This document shows positions 6,815-10,813 of a stretch of DNA of 10,813 nt, piece by piece (positions within the stretch are counted from its first letter, which is position 1; every line of letters begins with the position of its first letter). Source of the stretch: Methanomassiliicoccus sp. UBA386 (lineage in GTDB: Archaea; Thermoplasmatota; Thermoplasmata; Methanomassiliicoccales; Methanomassiliicoccaceae). The position numbers and the translations under genes were made by a program. The stretch covers positions 51,316 to 62,128 of the forward strand of contig DAGU01000109.1 in NCBI GenBank assembly GCA_002498285.1. Reading direction: 5' to 3'. The notes under the pieces were generated by a model that made no database searches, had not been told where the DNA came from, and saw only the letters and a program-made list of their open reading frames with translations.

Positions 6815-6887
6815 TCGCGGGACTTACCTGCGATCCGCTATTGCCTTTCGCTCTAGTATTCTGCGTTGGTTGTCTAGCGCCGGCGAA

Positions 6888-7895
6888 CTAGTCCGCCAGC
6901 ATGTACTGCTTCTCGTAGTAGTCGCGGAACTCTCCGGAACGGATGGGGCCCCACCACTCGGGATGCTCGACGTACCACTGGACGGTGCGGCGCATCGACT
7001 CCTCGAAATCGTGCGACGGCCTCCATCCGTACGTCTTTCTGAGCTTGGCGGCATCGACCGCGTGCCTCATGACGTGCCCCGGCCGATCGGCGACATGCTC
7101 TATGAGATCGTCCCCAAGGCCGAGCGTCCTCAGGATGATGTCGGCGATCTCCAGCACGCTCCTCTCCTCGCCGGCGCTGACGTTGAACGTTTCGCCGGCA
7201 TGCCCGTCGTCCTGCAGCATGGCGTCCACGGCCGAGCAGTGGTCGTCCACATGGATCCAGTCCCTGACGTTCCGGCCGTGTCCGTACACTGGCAGCTTCT
7301 TCCCCTCAAGGGCGTTGGTCACGAACAAGGGGATGAGCTTCTCCGGATACTGGTACGGCCCGTAGTTGTTGGCGCAGCGCGAGATGACGGCCGGAATGCC
7401 GTACGTGGCGTGGTAAGAGAACGCCAGGCGGTCCGCGCCGGCCTTGCTGGCGGCATACGGCGACTTGGGCGCCAGCTCGTCGGTCTCGAGCGACGGCCGT
7501 CCGACCGCTTCGCCGTAAACCTCATCGGTGGAGATGTGCACGAAGCGGTCGACGCCATGCTTCCTGGCCGCTTCCAGCAGAACGAACGTTCCGTAGACGT
7601 CCGTCCTGACGAAGTCGCCGGCGTAGTCGATGCTCCTATCGACGTGCGTTTCGGCCGCAAAGTGAACGATGCCGTCGCACTCCTTGACCAACGCATCGAC
7701 GACGACGGGGTCGGCCACGTCTCCCTTGACGAACCGGAACTCGCCCTCTAGGTCGGCGAGGTTGGCCGGGTTGCCGGCATAGGTGAGCTTGTCAAGAACG
7801 ATGATATCGGTGTCGGGATGATGCTTGAGCATGTATCGGACGAAGTTGGAGCCGATGAAGCCCATCCCGCCGGTGACGAGGACCTTTTGTCTCAT
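6888..7895 (-). CDS. rmlB: dTDP-glucose 4,6-dehydratase (RmlB)
   Basis: This 335-residue extended-SDR enzyme converts dTDP-glucose to dTDP-4-keto-6-deoxyglucose, an early step toward rhamnose and other deoxysugars for surface glycans. It has the Rossmann loop VTGGMGFIGSNF (7-18), the HFAAETHVDRSI segment (78-89), the STDEVYG catalytic stretch with T123, D124, E125, and Y147-x3-K151 (PYAASKAGAD). NNYGPYQYPEKLIPL (176-190) and RNVRDWIHVDDH (208-219) are hallmarks of RmlB rather than UDP-sugar epimerases. ATG 7895 fits the family start; the frame extends to ATG 7931, adding 12 residues before the first strand. The segment usually RPGHDxRYaID reads RPGHVMRHAVD here (271-281), a mild divergence. 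No rmlA, rmlC or rmlD is in the window, so the rest of the pathway must be elsewhere. Confidence 0.93.
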   Translation of the reverse strand: MRQKVLVTGGMGFIGSNFVRYMLKHHPDTDIIVLDKLTYAGNPANLADLEGEFRFVKGDVADPVVVDALVKECDGIVHFAAETHVDRSIDYAGDFVRTDVYGTFVLLEAARKHGVDRFVHISTDEVYGEAVGRPSLETDELAPKSPYAASKAGADRLAFSYHATYGIPAVISRCANNYGPYQYPEKLIPLFVTNALEGKKLPVYGHGRNVRDWIHVDDHCSAVDAMLQDDGHAGETFNVSAGEERSVLEIADIILRTLGLGDDLIEHVADRPGHVMRHAVDAAKLRKTYGWRPSHDFEESMRRTVQWYVEHPEWWGPIRSGEFRDYYEKQYMLAD

Positions 7896-8000
7896 AGCCA
7901 ATGCGGGAACGGAGCTTCCTCTAGTAATCATTTACCATCTTAATTCAATAATGGATGGAGCTCAATTAGAATAATCCAATATGCAAATCGCCGCTCCTTC

Positions 8001-8007
8001 ATATAGG
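8001..8007 (-). promoter_or_regulatory. Weak candidate TATA box for rmlB
   Basis: CCTATAT on the minus strand (8007-8001) would start a transcript near 7977, leaving a leader of about 80 nt before ATG 7895. A rival is CATATTGG (7984-7977). No good box lies at the leaderless distance from ATG 7895, so rmlB may have an ordinary 5' leader, unlike several neighbours. Confidence 0.25.
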
Positions 8008-8011
8008 AACA

Positions 8012-8056
8012 GCCGATTGAACGAATTGATTATCATAATCAATTAACTCAATCGGC
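8012..8056. repeat. 45-bp interrupted palindrome
   Basis: Arms 8012-8033 and 8035-8056 are inverted repeats around a single central C at 8034. The outer 9 bp (GCCGATTGA with TCAATCGGC) and the inner 10 bp (AATTGATTAT with ATAATCAATT) match perfectly; only the three bases between them (ACG against AAC) do not pair. Thus 19 of 22 positions match. The centre TGATTAT-C-ATAATCA has the 7-1-7 layout of Fur-family boxes, though not the exact consensus. It sits about 117 bp upstream of rmlB, next to a TATA candidate. It may be an operator for a dimeric regulator, a 3' hairpin of the HisA-like mRNA, or a remnant of a small mobile repeat. Confidence 0.8.
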
Positions 8057-8058
8057 CC

Positions 8059-8082
8059 AACGATGACCGGGCCTTCATTGTT
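8059..8082. repeat. Second small hairpin next to the palindrome
   Basis: AACGATGA (8059-8066) and TCATTGTT (8075-8082) can pair over 8 positions with one G-T wobble, leaving the 8-base loop CCGGGCCT. On the minus strand the corresponding RNA would carry an A-C mismatch at the wobble position. It starts three bases after the large palindrome, so the two form a tandem hairpin region downstream of the HisA-like gene. Confidence 0.35.
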
Positions 8083-8167
8083 CTGCGATGTTCCGACCCA
8101 TATGCTAGATTGTAGAGGATAGTGGCCTGCGCCCGAAGGTCCCAGGAAGCGCCCGGGAAATGGCGTC

Positions 8168-9202
8168 TCAATCCGCCGGCGCCGGCCGGCCGCTCGCCGC
8201 CGGCCTCCTGGCGGTGGTGAAGCTCTCGGACGGCAGCGTTCTCTCCTCTTCTTCCAGAAGATCGCCGATCACTGCTGTGAAAGGATCCATGAACGCTCCT
8301 CGCATGCCTGACGCGCGCAGCCGGTCGACGTCCGTCTCGGTGATGCCGCCGCCCAGGATGAAGTCGGCGTCCAGTTGTTCGAGCTTCGTCAACATGTCGG
8401 CATCGGGGCCGTTCCTCTTACCCAGCCGCGGCAGGTCGATGACGCCGATCTCCTCATATCCGATGTCGATCAGTTCAGCGACCGCCTTCTCCAGCTTCTC
8501 CGGTCCCGATCTACGGGACGGCCACAGCACCTTGCGGTCGTAGTGGATGCACGGCACCGCCCGGTCCGTCAGCTCGAACGCCTCCTCGAACAGCTCCAGG
8601 TCGGGGGCGGTCAACGTTCCGATCAGTCCACGGGATACGTCCATGGTGAACGAGTCGAAGACGTCCTGCACCGAGCGCATGCCGAGATCGAGCCATATCT
8701 GGTATTTCGAGCGCACCAGCTTCTTCAGCACCTCGAAGTTGGGATACCCGTCCCTGATGCCCGATAGGTCCCACAGCGCGATCTCCTTGGCCGAGTATCG
8801 CGGCGAGTCGACCGCTTTCCAGTAGCGGTTGAACTTGGCCTTCTGGCCGACCGGCTCGATGCGGCCGTTGATCCACTCCGCCTCGGTCACATCGGCGATC
8901 TGGCCGACCGGCAGGTCGATCACGGGGATGCGGAACAGCGTGAAGGTGTCGACCGGCAGGATGGGGATGTGGTAGAACGAGTGGGACGTATCCTCCTCTC
9001 CCCTGGACAGGCTGCGCTGGAACGCCTTCAGCTCGTCCAGGGTGTCGAAGTCCAGCGGCACCGCCGTCTTTCCGCAGTTGCGGCACACGTATCCGCCGTC
9101 GTTGTGGTCCACCCATGGAAGCGGACCGCCGAACAGCAGGGCAGGATGCGTGTCCATGCTCCCGCAGTATGGGCAGGCGCGAATGGTCACCTTCTCGGCC
9201 AT
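8168..9202 (-). CDS. Zinc ribbon fused to HisA/HisF-like TIM barrel
   Basis: This 344-residue protein has two parts. Residues 8-50 form a zinc ribbon with C10-x2-C13 and C40-x2-C43 and a conserved-looking FGGPLPWVDHNDGGYVC stretch. From about 88 to 315 it resembles the HisA/HisF-related barrel: RIPVIDLPVG (91-100) is strand 1 with D96, ALWDLSGI (142-149) strand 2, IWLDLG strand 3, RGLIGTLTA strand 4, VPCIHYDRK with D222 strand 5, IGVIDLPRLGKRNGPD (252-267) strand 6, and FILGGGITETDVDRL (281-295) strand 7. Two strand-end Asp residues, as in true HisA, and the GGG phosphate loop are kept, but the last strand GAFMDPF differs from the usual phosphate motif. It is therefore a HisA-related protein of unknown reaction, not clearly the histidine enzyme; no other his gene is near. 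The C-terminal 20 residues are Ala/Pro/Arg-rich. ATG 9202 is backed by a TATA box 27 nt upstream. Confidence 0.8.
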   Translation of the reverse strand: MAEKVTIRACPYCGSMDTHPALLFGGPLPWVDHNDGGYVCRNCGKTAVPLDFDTLDELKAFQRSLSRGEEDTSHSFYHIPILPVDTFTLFRIPVIDLPVGQIADVTEAEWINGRIEPVGQKAKFNRYWKAVDSPRYSAKEIALWDLSGIRDGYPNFEVLKKLVRSKYQIWLDLGMRSVQDVFDSFTMDVSRGLIGTLTAPDLELFEEAFELTDRAVPCIHYDRKVLWPSRRSGPEKLEKAVAELIDIGYEEIGVIDLPRLGKRNGPDADMLTKLEQLDADFILGGGITETDVDRLRASGMRGAFMDPFTAVIGDLLEEEERTLPSESFTTARRPAASGRPAPAD

Positions 9203-9225
9203 GCTCCATGCATCCCTGCCATTCG

Positions 9226-9233
9226 ATTATAAC
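9226..9233 (-). promoter_or_regulatory. TATA box of the HisA-like gene
   Basis: GTTATAAT on the minus strand is centred 27 nt before ATG 9202, with no Shine-Dalgarno. It lies only four bases beyond the stop codon of the transporter gene, so the HisA-like gene can be transcribed on its own even though the two genes are tightly packed. Confidence 0.55.
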
Positions 9234-9237
9234 TTTG

Positions 9238-10710
9238 TCATGCCGGTCCGCGGCCATCGGACGCGAGGTCCTCGACCGAGCACGACTCCCTGGGCCTGAG
9301 GAAGATGCCGGCCAGCAGTCCGATGATCGCGAACAGCAGCCCCACGGTCCAGGCCTGGACGTATCCTGCCTCGGTGTACAGCACCATGCTGCCGAATGCG
9401 ACGGCGTTGGAGGCCAAGATCGCCGTCGCCAGCACCGGGCCGATGGAGCCGCCGATGATGCGGAACAGGGTGTTCATGCCGGACGCCACGCCGAACTCGC
9501 TCTTGGGGCACGACTCCACGACCGCGTTGACCAGGGAGACCATGCACAGCGCGATGCCGGCGCCCAGGATGACCTGGGAGAGCGCGAGCTCCAGGAAGGT
9601 GGAGTGGAGGAATATCAGCGAGACGAATCCGATGGACATCGTGGCCATGCCGGCGATGAGCACCTTGAAGGCGCCGGTGCGGCGGGCCTGCATGCCGCCT
9701 ATGGCGCTGAAGATCAGCGTGGAGATGGCGTTGGGCATCATGTATATGCCCACCTGCAGCGTGTCCTCCAGGCCGAACAGTCCGCCCGCGGGTCGGGGCG
9801 TCATGAGGAAGAACGGCAGGGTCTGGAACACCATGAACATGGTCATGCCGACGAACAGCGCCACCACGTTGGCGCCCAGGATGCCCCTGCTCCTGAACAG
9901 GCTGGGGCGCATGATCGGCTCCCTAGCCCTCCGCTCCACGAGCACGAACGCCGCCAGGAGAATGGCCGACAGAACGATGGGAGCGATGAACCCGGCGCTG
10001 CTCCAGCCCTGCTCCTCGCCCTGCACCAGCGACAGCAGGAACAGGAAGACGCCGCTGCCCAGTAGGAACGCCCCCGGGATGTCCAGGGTGCCGCGCGCGG
10101 AGACGGGCGGCTCCTTGATGAGGTAGGCGGAGGCGATCGTGAGTACGAGGAACGGCGCGGTGACGACGTAGAAGGCGTCGTTCCATCGACCCACCGAGGT
10201 GATCCATCCTCCGCCGATCAGGCCTATGCTGACCCCCAGGGCGAACATCGAGGAGATGATGCCGATGGCCATTGGCACCTTCGCCGGCGGGAAAGTATCG
10301 CGGACGATACCGAAGGCCAGCGTGAACATGCCCATGCCTATGCCCTGCAGGGCGCGGAAGAACAGCAGCACGAAGATGGAAGGCGCTCCGAACAGCGCCT
10401 CCGATATGGTGATGGAGAAACCGCCCCCCAGCAGCGCCACGAGGTAGATGACCATGACGACGATCAGAACGCGCTTCTTGCCATGCATGTCCCCCAGGCG
10501 GCCGACCAGCGGCGTCACCACCGCGCCCACCAGCATGTAGATGGACAGCACCCAGGGGATCCAGTTGACGTCCTTAGGGAAGTCCTGCACCATGGCCGGC
10601 AGCGCTGGTACGAGCATGATCTCCACGAACATGGTCGTCAGGGCCAGCGAGGCCAGGACGACCAGTATGACCCGTTCGCGGGTCCTCTGAGCGTTGTCTG
10701 GATCGTTCAC
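9238..10710 (-). CDS. Major facilitator superfamily transporter, DHA2 (14-helix drug:H+ antiporter) type
   Basis: This 490-residue membrane protein likely exports a small molecule in exchange for protons. About 14 hydrophobic helices span residues 13 to 472. The loop after helix 2 carries motif A, GRLGDMHGKK (70-79), and FFRALQGIGMGMF (117-129) is motif B with R119. The helix-5 antiporter motif C is degenerate: GVSIGLIGGG (159-168) lacks its usual Pro. The length and the two extra central helices (about 209-230 and 241-258) fit the EmrB/QacA group. The C-terminal 18 residues are hydrophilic. The GTG at 10710 starts a short charged leader before helix 1 and lies 27 nt from a TATA box. Substrate cannot be told; multidrug efflux is the usual annotation for relatives. 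Confidence 0.9.
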   Translation of the reverse strand: MNDPDNAQRTRERVILVVLASLALTTMFVEIMLVPALPAMVQDFPKDVNWIPWVLSIYMLVGAVVTPLVGRLGDMHGKKRVLIVVMVIYLVALLGGGFSITISEALFGAPSIFVLLFFRALQGIGMGMFTLAFGIVRDTFPPAKVPMAIGIISSMFALGVSIGLIGGGWITSVGRWNDAFYVVTAPFLVLTIASAYLIKEPPVSARGTLDIPGAFLLGSGVFLFLLSLVQGEEQGWSSAGFIAPIVLSAILLAAFVLVERRAREPIMRPSLFRSRGILGANVVALFVGMTMFMVFQTLPFFLMTPRPAGGLFGLEDTLQVGIYMMPNAISTLIFSAIGGMQARRTGAFKVLIAGMATMSIGFVSLIFLHSTFLELALSQVILGAGIALCMVSLVNAVVESCPKSEFGVASGMNTLFRIIGGSIGPVLATAILASNAVAFGSMVLYTEAGYVQAWTVGLLFAIIGLLAGIFLRPRESCSVEDLASDGRGPA

Positions 10711-10733
10711 TACCGGGGTCCGAGAGGATGAAT

Positions 10734-10741
10734 ATTATATG
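10734..10741 (-). promoter_or_regulatory. TATA box of the MFS transporter gene
   Basis: CATATAAT on the minus strand (10741-10734) is centred about 27 nt before the GTG at 10710. No Shine-Dalgarno is present between them, so a leaderless GTG transcript is likely. Confidence 0.6.
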
Positions 10742-10813
10742 TATGTGATGGCGGCCGGACCGCGTTCCATCGTTCTCGAGTGTTCCGGACCTCAGCCCAT
10801 CTTCACATCCCAG

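Larger units (their letters stand above)
7896..8167. other. AT-rich gap upstream of rmlB
   Basis: This 272-base gap lies between the stop of the HisA-like gene and the start of rmlB, both on the minus strand, so it should hold the 3' end of the first and the promoter of the second. The part 7930-8056 is AT-rich and contains the large palindrome at 8012-8056; the part 8085-8167 is GC-rich and featureless to me. Several weak TATA-like boxes are present. A 20-codon ORF (8002-7940, minus) has no supporting sign. Confidence 0.55.

Noticed and set aside
6691..6887. Possible tRNA or other structured RNA between the PrsW-like gene and rmlB
   Set aside because: I found no cloverleaf, no T-loop GTTCGA-type sequence and no long stem; only a short GC-rich dyad (CGCCGGCG) near the rmlB stop.
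6789..7751. 320-codon plus-strand open frame across rmlB
   Set aside because: It is antisense to rmlB, which has all its catalytic motifs; the product shows no family features and no good promoter.
7940..8002. 20-codon minus-strand ORF upstream of rmlB, a possible leader peptide
   Set aside because: Codon use is AT-rich like non-coding DNA, there is no attenuator-like structure after it, and no run of regulatory codons.
9115..10065. Plus-strand open frame opposite the transporter gene
   Set aside because: The translation is dominated by His, Asp, Gln, Gly and Ala, typical of the reverse of a hydrophobic membrane protein gene.
10739..10813. Open plus-strand frame running off the right edge, and a minus-strand frame ending at TGA 10794-10792
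   Set aside because: The plus frame has no TATA box at the right distance, and the minus frame shows only six codons before its stop, so neither can be told from chance.
1..10813. CRISPR array, insertion sequence or phage-like system
   Set aside because: No regularly spaced repeats, transposase motifs, terminal inverted repeats with target duplications, or phage genes are visible.

Overview
The window reads as a stretch of chromosome from a GC-rich archaeon, most likely a euryarchaeon of the Thermoplasmata/methanogen type. That placement is inference. The support is archaeal TATA-like boxes about 26-28 nt ahead of several start codons with no Shine-Dalgarno (leaderless genes, often GTG), AT-rich gaps between high-GC3 genes, and archaeal families (iron-sulfur-flavoprotein-like reductase, NikR-like regulator, HisA-like protein with a zinc ribbon). 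No rRNA, tRNA, CRISPR array, transposase or phage gene is visible.

Left part, 1-3716. A gene on the minus strand runs off the left edge; it looks like the N-terminus of an AP-endonuclease-2/sugar-isomerase type TIM barrel. An AT-rich divergent promoter region (300-596) separates it from a plus-strand soluble PAS-GAF-GAF histidine kinase. A flavodoxin-fold reductase with a compact four-cysteine motif and a NikR-like ribbon-helix-helix metal regulator follow.

Metal part, 3717-5907. A small dyad lies just after the NikR-like gene, then a TATA box and a Zn/Cd/Pb-type P1B-2 ATPase. Regulator and exporter are adjacent and co-oriented, suggesting a metal-responsive unit; the flavoprotein just upstream may belong to it.

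Right part, 5894-10813. All genes here are on the minus strand: a PrsW-type membrane protease whose tail overlaps the ATPase tail, a possible 26-residue ORF, a lone dTDP-glucose 4,6-dehydratase (RmlB), a 272-bp AT-rich gap with a 45-bp interrupted palindrome, a zinc-ribbon/HisA-like fusion of unknown function, and a DHA2-type major facilitator transporter. No obvious pathway joins these genes.

Nothing here amounts to a clear new defence or mobile system. The most interesting items are the NikR-like/P1B-2 ATPase pairing with a shortened metal loop, the zinc-ribbon/HisA-like fusion, and the large palindrome upstream of rmlB.
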